The position numbers were made by a program, and so were the translations under genes. Of a DNA stretch of 64,000 nt, positions 9,462 to 20,129 are shown one piece after another. Every line of letters begins with the position of its first letter. The first letter of the stretch is position 1. The DNA is taken from positions 930,001 through 994,000 of the forward strand of contig JBCAMK010000002.1 of the NCBI GenBank assembly GCA_038503065.1. Direction: 5' to 3'. Source of the DNA: Paragyromitra xinjiangensis (taxonomy: Eukaryota; Ascomycota; Pezizomycetes; Pezizales; Discinaceae). The notes below the pieces were generated by a model. It ran no database searches. It was not told the DNA's origin and worked only from the letters and a program-made list of their open reading frames with translations.

Positions 9462-9973
9462 TGTTACGGACGGGTCGCGAGGCGAGGGAATGTGGGTGTT
9501 CACGTAACTCAACCAGGTACTTAGTGCACGGTGACTATCCGTCACACAATATACTCTAAGTTCAAGGGATTGCTACGGACGTGGGTTGGGCGTGGTTCAA
9601 GGACTATACGAGGTGTATTGAACAAGATACAGGATGAAGAAGAAAGGAAAGAAACCACCAACGCTCGCCAACAGCTCGCCTATTTATCCCCCTGAATCCT
9701 TCAACCCTAAACCCTTCCTTCTCGCTGACATGACTCACAACCGAACAAACACTACCAGATAAGGAAACACAACACAACCGAAACCTTCCGACCGGCATGA
9801 ACCCATAACCTAATAAGGAAATCCCAACACTAAGCCTGCGACGCATAGTCCTAACAACCGAACAACATAGAACCCAAACGAAAACCACCACAACAGGAAC
9901 CGAACACGTGACCCATGGATACAAGATGTCAACGACCAAGTAACTTACCAACTAAACTACCCGAGCCGTGACA
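9462..9973 (-). repeat. 5' LTR of the gypsy chromovirus
   Basis: 512 bp, two differences from the other copy. On the minus strand it starts TGTCACGGCTC and ends CCGTAACA. It contains the predicted TATA-like box and RNA start of the element. Confidence 0.95.
9681..9687 (-). promoter_or_regulatory. TATA-like box in the 5' LTR
   Basis: ATAAATA (in GGGGATAAATAGG) on the minus strand, about 46-52 bases before the RNA start predicted from the self-priming site at 9635. The spacing is compatible with a core promoter; this is inferred from sequence only. Confidence 0.4.
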
Positions 9974-10699
9974 GGGCCCAGGAGCACGAGAGTTGAATTG
10001 ACCACGGCTTGAGTATGAGGCTAAGGCACTTCCGGAAGTGAGACTCGTATTAAAGCTACTGGCGTCATCCAATTGTTCGTTCTTCATTGACCGCTCTTCC
10101 TCCAACAAGGTATCAACAACGTAACCGTACGTTTGCATGGCAGCAGGCTGGTGCTTTATGATCTTAATCATTGTTCGGTAGGTAGAAGGCAGAGTAGTCA
10201 GGAGGTGTGTGATAAATTTCCGGTCGTCTATCACATATGGAGTACTGGCTAACTCCTTCCGGCAGTTGGTGAGTCGCATGATGTAGTCATTAAGACTCGT
10301 ATCAGTGGCAAGAGGACGCATGTTGTTAAATCGGTGCATGGTAGCAATCTGCCCAGCGTGGGTGTTGGCGGTATCAAGCTTCTCTTTCAAGGTCCTCCAC
10401 ATCTCAGCAGGATCTTGCATGTCGTCAATGTAGGCCTGGATCGAAGAGGTGCAGGAGAAGAGAATCATGGCGTGGGCTTTTCCAGCGCGTTGGTTGTATT
10501 CGGTAAGGGCTCGACCATTAGCGGGAGCAGCTTCGGTTCCATGGACAATTCCTAGAGCATTCTCGGCCCGCAGGAAGCTCTCCATTCTCCGGTACCATTG
10601 CTGATAGTTGGAGTGTGTAAGCATCTCCATTTTACCGTGAGAGCACTTATACATCTCGGGTGCAGCAGTGGTAGTAGCTGTAGGGGCGTTGGCGTTCAT
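9974..10699 (-). pseudogene. Copia-type gag, 5' part (UBN2/Retrotran_gag-like)
   Basis: The frame starts at ATG 10697-10699 (MNANAPTATTTAAPEMYK); an upstream in-frame extension has only a TTG start. It contains the typical Copia gag fold: LTHSNYQQWYRRMESFLRA near the start, then EMWRTLKEKLDT, MHRFNNMRP, TNCRKELASTP and HLLTTLPSTYRTM, then YVVDTLLEEER. The gypsy element cuts it in a codon-neutral way at GGGCC. The rest, with the zinc knuckle, is at 1202-1423. Joined length is about 315 residues. No pol follows, so this is a gag-only element. Confidence 0.88.
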
Positions 10700-10830
10700 G
10701 GCGAGCAGCGAGATCAAGTAGTGAGGTTGAGGTTGAGGCTTAAAATGAGGCTCAAATAAGGTTATTCAGGGGTACGTGGTAGAAGGCGTGGATAGCAACA
10801 ATTGATAGTAAAGCGGATGGCTATAGGCGC

Positions 10831-10848
10831 GAAGCCGGGCTCATAACC
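10831..10848 (-). promoter_or_regulatory. Primer-binding site matching the anticodon arm of initiator tRNA-Met
   Basis: The plus strand reads GAAGCCGGGCTCATAACC directly against the 5' LTR. GGGCTCATAACC is the anticodon stem-loop (anticodon CAT) of eukaryotic initiator tRNA-Met. The element RNA therefore pairs with the internal 5' half of this tRNA rather than its 3' end, as in Drosophila copia and related elements. Confidence 0.75.
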
Positions 10849-11043
10849 TGTTGTAATATTGGGAGTGCGTAGGGAGGAATAGAAGACTTGATTGCTTGCT
10901 TGCTAGGTGGGCATACGGCCCCTATCTAAATACTCGTGTAGTAGCTCTCTCAGGTGCCCGAGTGCCCGTGTGCTCGGGTACCTGTCTCTCAATCATTTCC
11001 GACTCCGAAGGGCCAAGCCCCGTATTAGGAAGCATCTCCAACA
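10849..11043 (-). repeat. 5' LTR of the Copia-type element
   Basis: 195 bp, one base different from 341-535. It begins TGTTGTAATATT and ends CTCCAACA on the plus strand, next to the TATGC duplication at 11044-11048. Confidence 0.92.
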
Positions 11044-11048
11044 TATGC
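11044..11048. repeat. Target-site duplication TATGC of the Copia-type element (right copy)
   Basis: Matches 336-340 exactly and marks the right end of the whole nest. Confidence 0.9.
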
Positions 11049-14000
11049 CACCTTACACCCAAGACCTGTTTTCCCGGCCCGGTACTTGAACAACCAACTG
11101 CATCGACAATACCCCCGAACGATGACCGAATATATGGAGAAGAAAAAAAACACTTTAACAGGGAAATGTAAGCAATTAAAATGAAAAAGACTAGTAACAA
11201 CATGGCAGTGTAGATCAACATAGGGAAAAAGAATAAAAACTTTGAGTCCTCTTACTCATCAGAATTCGAGTCTAGAATCAATGCTAGTGTTTGCGGCGCT
11301 ACGAGTCGGGAACTAATGGTGAATAACATACATATTAGATAGGTGCAGTGTGGGTCTGTGTAATCTACAAAAGTGAGTTTTGATTTAGAGAACACCAAAA
11401 ATAGAGTAAAATAGGTAGACAGATTTTCACAGAGATTTTAGGCAGCGCAGTAGTGGATTTGGTTGATAGCCGTGTTCACAGTGATTTTGTTGTGGGGTAA
11501 ATATACTTTAAGGTGGCCCGTGGCTATCGGAGACTTATTGGGAATTTTATTGATAAGGTTCTGGGATGAGCCTTCTGGTCATCGGGCTTGTAAACTTACA
11601 GTATATAATGCCCAGGTTGTTTTGTCGATAACTTGGTCAACCTAGTGAGAAGCATGTTCACCAAATGCATAACAACTTATCCCCGCCTAAGTTAACTTAG
11701 AAACTGAGTGTGAAGTACCTCCCTACCGAATCAGAGCACCCAGACTCATCCACAGCTCGCAGTCATAGGGTCTCACTCGATGATCTTGTCCGCGTTATCG
11801 ATGGCGTCGTAAACCTTTCACCCTTCGCTTAAATGATTTTCACTACAGTTATCCATGAAGGTGTTTTTTAGTTGTAGATGGGCTTAAAACTGAGCTTATC
11901 TCCCCTCGTTTGCTATGTTATCTCCGAGTCTCCGTAAATCATGGAACTAGTGACCGGTTAAGAGATCTTTCGATATCTCATTCTAATCATCATCGTACCA
12001 CTAAATCTCCTAGATCCAATCTATCGTGATAGTTAGCAATAACCTAACCAGTTGGGGCTTAGCCTCTATTGCTCCAGTAGATCGTCTGAAACACTTAGGT
12101 CTCGTGCACGATTGCTACTGCTAAGGAGGTTTCAGTATTGAGAACGACTACTATTTATAAGTATACCTAGCCCACATCAGGTTATAGTCTAATATTTAGT
12201 CATCATGAATAAATTCACGTGGATAAGATCCTTCTCATAGTAGCCACTGCCTGTAGTGCCCAAGTAGTACTATTTATGGTAACTATGTAGAACATCTACC
12301 CCCAGTAACTCCGAGATTTCGAGCCAATGATTGTGTGGCGGTAACATCAATCCGGTGCTTAGGGTTATTATGGATTCTGGCAGCCACTCTCGGAGACCAC
12401 CGCTCACCCGTGATAAGATCCAGATCTCTGGGGCCTACTAACACTGAAATTTCACTTCCGAATTAGATGATCCTAGCAAAACAGCAGGTGTACTTGTGCA
12501 GGAACACTCCACCCTGAGCGCTGGTACCCGGGCGCTATGGCCTGCTATAACACCACGACCCAACTTTTGGATGTCATCGTAACTGACTATATATAGTAAC
12601 TCGCCGGGTTAGGGCTTCGGGGTCAGCAGGGGTCTACACGAAGCGATCGAGAGACACATGTTGAAACTGTTAGCGTAGGAGGTGACGTGACACTAAACTT
12701 TACAGGCCAATCCAGGGCAAGAAAAAGGGATGCGGAGAAAGTATTTTTATACTTGGTTAGGGTTTATTACAAACCATACTTAGCTTCATACACAGCCTTA
12801 AACTCTGTTTCTCTTTTGGGATTTGAAGTAGCTGATTAATGTTAGAAGAGGATTACGACTACTTTTTAGTACAGTGGTTTAGAGATTACAGTTGCCCCTA
12901 GGTGGGTGATGAAATCTCACCAGTTTAACCCTAATTCGGCATCCCGCCAGTTTCAAGGCCCGACCGGAAGTAGTTATGGTGTCTTCGGAAAGTGAGATAG
13001 GGTCATGAGATATCACCCGACTATTTCTTACTAACGGAGCTCTATTTGCCCAACTCGGAGAAACTTCTGGAAACTTCCCTGGTTATGTGAATCCAGACTT
13101 CTCCAAAATGTATACCAACAGACTTGTGTGGTAGGTTTTCCAGATTCTAATCCTTTCGATAACTTGGAGATAAGTAAACGCATTTGACACGATATCGATT
13201 ACCTAAATTATGCTCAACATATCTGCTACGCGAGCCGGCTCCGTCTAGAGACACCAGGTATGTAAAGATGTTTACAATTCAAGTTTCAATCGGAGTTATC
13301 CGGGTTCTCAACCTTCCATATCGCTGCCATGGAAGCGATGCTCGGTGAAGAGCAGTAATCAGGGTTTTGTTTTTTTCTTTTGTTTTTTTTCCTTTTGATT
13401 TCGTGTTCGGCGAGCGCGATAGCTAGTTAAGTCAGGACTTGAAAAAATACTCTGTGAGGCAGGGCGCAGGGGGAGGGAATCGTGCGGTGTAGAAATCAAC
13501 TCGGGAATGAGAGTATTTATCTGAATTGTCTCTGATTATGGGAATTTCTTCCGTAGATTTCCGTGACGCGTGATCAAATGAATCTTTAAATTACCGTTAG
13601 AAATTAAAGGATCGATAATTTTTTCGGTGGAACTAACAATTAGTCTGGGGTGTGACCGCTTTCCTGCAGTTGGAATTTAGGTCTTGACGTGACCTGGTTG
13701 ATTCTGGGCAATTATTTTGACTGTGACCGAGATATATCTTTCTGATTTTTGCGAAACGGATGTACTTTGGTTTTCGATCGCCGTACTAGTTATTTCTGGT
13801 TTGGCTAATTGAGTAATATGATGGAAAGGCTGTGGTAGGGGGCACAACCGGTATACCAATTTTGGGATATCGCTAAATTATGCTATTCAAGAACGTACCA
13901 GGTACTGTGTCAATTGAGATTTGTTGATATTATAAATGTTGGTAGTGATCATCATAACACGAGTTCTTAAAGATCTTGAGCGTTGGGGCTGCATGTACCA

Positions 14001-15991
14001 ACTCTAAGGGGTTCCATACGGCGCATTTTCACCTCGGGAACATGTCCTAATGCCACGTTCTTGGAATATGCTGGACGATTGCTACCTAGTCGAAAAGAGA
14101 TCCGAGCATCGCTTGCTTCGAGAACTGTCTCTAAGAGGAAGGACATAAGCACAAACTATCCCGTCTTTGGCTGCATGGACCGTCCTGACAAACAAAAAAC
14201 ACCAGTCGACTCGCATCTTCATCTCAACGACGAGTACGAAATGGGTGACGTTTCCTATCATAGAAGCTGATAAACCAATAACGACGGCTGTAATGGGATA
14301 CCGTTCCATCTTATTGATGCAGCGCTCAACGATACTTGGATATTTTTAGCTCCAAACTCCTGAGGGTCGAGGCTCATTTGCTCTGTGGTGAGATGAAAGG
14401 CCTGACGGTGAACACCGTTTTCTGGAAGGGTCAAGATGAGATTTTTTGGTGTAACAGCGACATTGGAGGTTTTCTAGAAGCCGTGCACAGAGAAGTACTC
14501 TATGTTCTCCAATGCGGGGTGAGCACGTGCGAGTGGAAGCCGCGCTGTTATGCGCTGCCGGGGTCAGCAATAAATCGGCGAGTCTTCTGTGAACCGACGT
14601 AATAAGCAACCACGAAACCATCCTTGCACCTCTCAGTTTCTTCAGGAATTGCCTGGTTCATTGCCACTCGGTATCGACACCACCGGATAGTGGAGTCACG
14701 GTGGAGCATCATCGAACGAACTGGTGGCACGGTGGTACAGTACCTACATCCTCTCGTTGAATTTCTAATCTCTCTCCCTGTCGTCATACATGTAATTTTT
14801 CGAGACTGCTCCCTAACCCCTGGCAATATATCTTCTTAGGCGTACCAGTTTCGCGGTATTGGACGGCCTACTAGTATGTCTCTACCATTTATCCAATCGG
14901 AGTGCGAGACGAAAAATCTTCATCGGATGATTTGGTTTGGGCTTGCGATAAGGCATCGAGATGTAAGGTCGAGGATTGTTCAACGCAGCTGTTATTGATG
15001 CAATTTCTCAGGGGTTGTGAATCAACCTAGTGGACCTGCATGCATCGCTGAGATCTGGGGTGGAGACTCGTTAACCCCCTCCTCTCTTCTTGTGACTGGT
15101 ACTGACTGCCACGTCTCTGGCACTAACCTCCGTCCTCAGAAATCCAAATCACTCTATATATCCAAGGATACCCCGCTACCCAAAGTTACACCGATGTCGA
15201 AACCTCAAGCTCCAATATTAATCTTGTGACCCGACGCATACACAGCCCGTTATCCTACATTCAAAGAAGGAATAGTCTACTGATGGTGTGGTTTGACGGT
15301 TAGCGACGTCCGACTAAAATGCAGATTCATTCGTAACAAAGCATGGAGTGTGTATACTCTCCTCCGATGGAGACCCTGCTCCTGCACACCCCCCACAAGC
15401 GCCAAAAAAACGCATTGGAAAGCCTGTCGCTCCCCCCTCCTTTCTCGAACATCTTCACTGAGGCGACGGAAGAGCAGCTATTGAAGCGTGGCGACAAGGG
15501 GTTTCCCTGCTCCATTCAAATCCGAGCTGTCGAGAAAAATGTCGATGAAGTAACTATATAAGCACCGGGTACGGTGCCGTCGAGAAAAAAAGATGTTCAA
15601 CTTGGTGTTTGCCTATCAGTCCAGCGAGAAAGATATCCGGAGCCTCGGATTCCCAGCTTACTGAACGTCCGAACTGACTAAAGCCCAAGTTATAACTTCA
15701 ACTGGAGCACCACCGTGGAACTCTCTATTCTCTAAAACCTCATTCTCTCTATAAAGAAGCTTCGAGCAACGAAATTCAAGAAATATAAACCGGGAGGCGA
15801 TTGAAGTTCCTTAACGCCTAACTACGGTACGCATGCCTTCACATGATATCATTGCGCTTTGAAAATCATCTACTGACCGCTCTCCGTATGTATAGAACGT
15901 ATATAAGAAAGACGATACACGGTCTCCAAACTTGGAGTTTATCGAAGTCTATTACGAACCCGCAACCTGACCCAACGGAAGCCCCACACCA
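11049..15991. other. Gene-poor stretch, no supported gene
   Basis: About 5 kb with only short unrelated open frames and no recognisable domain, signal peptide or splice-linked exon series. Several frames of 60-95 codons at 13.9-14.9 kb overlap on both strands and look accidental. I see no LTR, TIR or tRNA pattern. Confidence 0.45.
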
Positions 15992-16141
15992 ATGAATTTC
16001 ACCTGTTGTCAATGTGGCCGGAATAGTCACTGCACTACATGCGCCTGCGGCCATGGCTATTGTCTGAACTGCGTTTATGCGCGAAAGCCTCCTCGGCCAC
16101 GATTTCATGCTCGGTGGCGCTCAGCATTTCAACGGAGATGA
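15992..16141 (+). CDS. Short Cys-rich zinc-finger-like ORF, possibly a last exon
   Basis: 49 codons starting MNFTCCQCGRNSHC and continuing TTCACGHGYCLNC, then a basic tail ending at TGA. Eight Cys and two His are spaced C-C-x-C-x5-C-x2-C-x-C-x-H-x2-C-x2-C. This resembles the small zinc-binding finger found in many uncharacterised fungal proteins (W-x-C-C-x2-C...CGHxxCxxC). A branch-point-like CTGAC and an AG lie just upstream (15967-15980), so it may be the 3' exon of a longer gene whose 5' part I cannot identify, or a remnant. Function unknown. Confidence 0.35.
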   Translation: MNFTCCQCGRNSHCTTCACGHGYCLNCVYARKPPRPRFHARWRSAFQRR

Positions 16142-18327
16142 GGATAGCGAATTGAGACCGACGAGGCGCAGCATTTCGGATAGGTTGGGTATGGAGTAAT
16201 CATGTAAATAGATTTATTTTTTTGGGGTTATTTTAAGAGATGAGAATGCTTCGTGGAAATATTGTTATGTTTCTTCGCGGGCTGGAGTTGGGTTGCAGGG
16301 ATTTTGGGATCAAGTAGCATGGCTGTATATATGTACCTGGGTTTAACTTACTTTTTTGTGATTGGAATATTTATAAAGAGGTCTATTTTTACTGGTTACT
16401 TTTGAAAAGGATTTGGATGTAATTTGGTGAGCTTTAAGCATTGAACAACTGACCAGACTCAGAAAAGTTCCAGTTACATTATATAGAAGCTAACTCATCT
16501 CCAAATTACCATTGCAAAGGTTAATGTTTGGGCCGTCGTGCATAGTGCTCCGTTGATACACCCTCGGATACGCAGAAGATTCGTCACATTCTTGTAGGCA
16601 ACAATGATAAGAGCCTACTTCTCTCACTAGGACACGACGTTGACAGCCGATGTATTTAGTATTATATCACACCATAGGCAGTAATATCAGAATATGCACA
16701 TCTAGCATAAGTATATAAACTCAAGAATTATGATTTATCCATGGGTACAAGGGAGAACAGTGAAGTAAACCGCGTGTTTAATATATCGGATGAACACGAA
16801 AGAGTGCTCCTAGCTCGAAGCGCGGGGTTATGATGAGAAAACAAAATCCGGATGGCGCGATAGTGGATACTTTTACCAGGCTAGGGTTAGAACTAGATAT
16901 GATATGGGGTACTCTTTACGAAATAGTTGCTTGTGGAGGGGATAATAGGCCGGCTATATAGTAGAACGAGTTGGCAATTGATCCATCCCGCCGGTAGCCC
17001 TAAGGGTCCGACATCACGAGTACGGATTAACGTTAAACCTAAGCGTTTATACTCTATGCGGGCGTTGCAGGGGTGACGTCTTTGATGTGGAGATGAGCTA
17101 TCGTTTTTGTTAAGCTGGTGGCTTGATATTTATCTCGAAATGCATTCTCTTCTTGGGAAACTCCCAGCCTCATTAAGTTTACATGATAGGTTAAATTTCG
17201 AAGGGTTTAATCAAGTGAGCTTTCCCAAAATGGGAGTGGCCTTCAATTCAAAAGACATTGGTAGTAATCCTGGGCCATCAAACATACACCTAAGATACTC
17301 GAACCTTCATGATCATCTGAAGTGTAGTGAACCAGACACGTGCACATGATTAAATCCCCACACCTCGCACGTCAAGTGTTACCGGGCATGGAGGAAACGT
17401 TTTTTGATCAAGATCTGCGGCCTTTCCGGCAATCTGTCAATGCATAATGCTAAAGGGATGTACGCTGGAATAAGTATTCCTTTGGTCCGGTAGTAGACCT
17501 GTAGACTAGCTATTTAAATTCTATTGGTCAATTAGGGTAACTAGGACAGACACGCCAGATATTTTCGGCAATTAACAACAATTCATATGAATTCTCTTGG
17601 CGCCTTTAAGGTTTGTTACCGCTGCGGCACTTCTATGCAGACTCCGCTGGAAATGATCCTAGATCTCGGGCTAATTCCACACCGTATATTTAGATGGGGT
17701 GAAAGCTCATGGCCCACTATTCGTGCGCGATCCAGACTCCCCTGTTTTAACAGCAGGTAAAATGTTTCAAACACATTGCATGCTCTGCTTCCTGTATTCA
17801 GCTGCGTTTAAAGTGCTTTAACATATATGGCTAGGGCTTCTACGGTTTCTCTATATCGCTCCAATTAATGCGTTAACTGAAGCGCTTAGAGGATGAACCA
17901 GCGGGGCTTTGAGCCCTACATGCAGCACTGGAGGAGGTTGAGATTTCACACACAATATCGATGGGTTGAGTAATTGTGGCATATCTTGCGAAAGATAAGT
18001 TATTTTAGCGCTGTCTTTTCTCTCTTTTGGAACCTGGGGAAGCAATACCTTTTAATGGATGTGTATACACTGAAAGTGGCCTCAATACTTAATCAATCAA
18101 TCAATCGATAGTGGCTTCAACGCATGAAAATGTTGATTGTGTACCAGTCTTGTGACATTCAATATTACTATCACTTTATGCGTATCTAGAATTGATCAGG
18201 AGGACACTTCTTCTCGATAGCACTACGAACGAGAGAACCGTACTAAAAATAATGACGGGTTCGGGGAAAGATTAGATCGGGAATACCCACATATACCAAG
18301 GCGGTAATGACACCGTATCACATCACG
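16142..18327. other. Gene-poor stretch
   Basis: No supported coding region. The small plus-strand frame at 17107-17349 has no recognisable feature. No obvious repeat structure was found. Confidence 0.4.
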
Positions 18328-18921
18328 CTATGCGACCGACGAGCCGTTATTAGTGTCGAATGATCCAAGACTCGAGTATAGGATGTTAATTCGTGCTTGG
18401 AAATTCATGATAAAAACGGCTGCTGCAACCGAGACGGACACTAAAATATTCAACTTAACGGCAGTAATGCATGACGTCGTGCGTTTCTCGTTTCTATGAT
18501 CGGAATTGGGTCTGGTTGATGAGATGTGAAACAAGCATAAACCAATCGGGTTTTTCGTCTCCTCTTCTAGAACCTCTTCGGGAAACTCTATTAATCCGGT
18601 CTGGCACACGAACCCTGGTCGGTGGAAGGTCAGCCTTGGACGCATGGCTGTGGCGGTTAAAAATCGGTCCAGCTTCGCAACGTTCACTAACATAATTTTG
18701 CAACTAGTATTTTCGATACCAAATCTAGTATGAAACCTGGCCAAGATGTGCTTCCATGATACATAGTTTGTGCGGGGTGTTTGGGGTATTGAATACGCAT
18801 ACTCGTCACCGCAGCTGGAGTGTACCCCGCTGGGTATGGCATTGCAGGTCGAGATTAAGGATGTCATGCAGTACGTAGCCGACATGGCATACGTACCACT
18901 TAGTTTGTTTACTAGTCTCAT
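18328..18921 (-). CDS. Hypothetical protein of 197 residues (uncertain)
   Basis: An uninterrupted frame from ATG at 18919-18921. This length is unusual for the surrounding non-coding DNA, which is the only argument for it. It has a hydrophobic segment near the C-terminus (LNILVSVSVAAAVFIMNF) that could span a membrane, and a short acidic patch EFPEEVLEEETK. I recognise no family. The frame may be accidental, and the region has no neighbouring gene to give context. Confidence 0.25.
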   Translation of the reverse strand: MRLVNKLSGTYAMSATYCMTSLISTCNAIPSGVHSSCGDEYAYSIPQTPRTNYVSWKHILARFHTRFGIENTSCKIMLVNVAKLDRFLTATAMRPRLTFHRPGFVCQTGLIEFPEEVLEEETKNPIGLCLFHISSTRPNSDHRNEKRTTSCITAVKLNILVSVSVAAAVFIMNFQARINILYSSLGSFDTNNGSSVA

Positions 18922-20129
18922 AAACTACTCTCTTCGGGAGAGGTCGGCTTGCAACACCCGCGAGCTTTCAGACTGGATTCCGAATTGTAATCTCTGACTA
19001 ATTATTATCTAATATGACCAGTCTAAATATCGGGTCGTTCAGGGTGTTTTCCAAGGTGGGGAAAACTTTAGCTTAACGAAGTAAAACTTTCGCGCTTCCA
19101 TTCCCTACCCACTTCTTTATGTCAGTAGCTTTTGGGACTAGCCTATCACTTATCTATTTTCGACGGCTAAACCGCCGCGGAGGTTTTGTGTCCTGGAAGT
19201 CTCACACAGCGCGATACTGCTTAGCTATCACATCGGCATTTGGACTTGGGAGGAGAATCACACCTGAGGCTATATTTTCGACTAATCTTGCATTGGTAGC
19301 ATATATATCTCTTCGGGGATGCCTAGGGTTCATATTAGTGTTGGATTGGTACCTATAATAGAGTGTAGGAGGGCTCAAATCATCTGCAATCACTCGATTG
19401 ATATTCGGATCTGGACATCTGTTAGATGCGCATGGCTAGCAGATCATTTCTAAATAGGATGAATTGACAAAGCTTGTTGAGCTCTAGCGAAAATAGTAGC
19501 AATGATGTAACGCAGCTGCAAAATTTAGTCCAGCCATTGGTCAAGATAGACGCGATTTATCGAGGCGACTCGGGCACATGTATACTTGGGCCCGCGTAGA
19601 TAGTTTCTGAAAATGTTTCACACTATAAAGCGATGAAAGGAGGAGGAACACGTGACTTCACCCACTAGGTCATGGAAATTTCCGCCCTAAGACCATCAAC
19701 ATGAAGTTAATCGTGGCTGGGCCTCCTCAATGGCTGTTCTGAAACACCCGGATGTTCAGGCAGACTGGCTCCCGAATGCCAAGAATGCGGAGATAAAAGC
19801 TTATAGTTTTTCCGTGTCAGAATCTGACTCAGTTCCGAGTACCCGATCGGCCGAGATGGTCGACTAGTTATGGTACCCGCGGAGATACCATCAAATCGTA
19901 CAAGAATTTTTTTTCGAAAATTAATCAGACTTGGGGATATTCTTGACGATAGATATGTCGCGGGTTATTAATTTCGGTTCAATTTCCATAAGAATAGCTT
20001 GAGTCCCGCTGTTCATCTCATAACTTTCATTCTGAAAAACGTGCCTGAAAGCATTGGTCTCGCAATTGATATTGATAGCTAAACTATTACCCTCGACAAA
20101 CCAATTAACGAATACCCTCCTATTAAAAT
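18922..20129. other. Intergenic stretch upstream of the short-chain dehydrogenase
   Basis: No supported gene. The last 200 bases before 20130 are AT-rich and would hold the promoter of the dehydrogenase gene. Confidence 0.4.

Larger units (their letters stand above)
1429..9973 (-). mobile_element. Ty3/gypsy chromovirus (Tf1/sushi type), full length but interrupted
   Basis: The element is flanked by 512-bp LTRs (1429-1940 and 9462-9973) that differ at two bases, both A/G, and by the 5-bp duplication GGGCC. Order on the minus strand: 5' LTR, self-complementary primer site (9451-9459), gag (9299-8091), -1 frameshift site (8097-8103), protease, reverse transcriptase, RNase H, integrase with C-terminal chromodomain, polypurine tract (1945-1953), 3' LTR. 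The chromodomain and self-priming site place it with the Tf1/sushi chromoviruses. It was intact until a 2.4-kb inverted-repeat element landed in the integrase zinc finger at 3135-5582. It lies inside the gag of another retrotransposon. Confidence 0.95.
341..11043 (-). mobile_element. Gag-only Copia-type LTR retrotransposon (TR-GAG-like), host of the nest
   Basis: The element is bounded by 195-bp LTRs at 341-535 and 10849-11043 that differ at one base, and by the 5-bp duplication TATGC. It runs on the minus strand: primer-binding site at 10831-10848, gag from 10699, polypurine tract at 536-548. Removing the nested gypsy element leaves about 2.15 kb, with one gag frame of about 315 codons and no protease, integrase, reverse transcriptase or RNase H. 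It must therefore have moved with enzymes supplied in trans. This layout matches the TR-GAG class described in plants; the assignment to that class is my inference. The single LTR difference (G/A at the AGCTCTCTC.GGTG position) indicates a young insertion. Confidence 0.88.

Noticed and set aside
13967..14839. Cluster of overlapping 60-95 codon frames
   Set aside because: Frames on both strands with no family resemblance; I could not join them by plausible introns into one protein.
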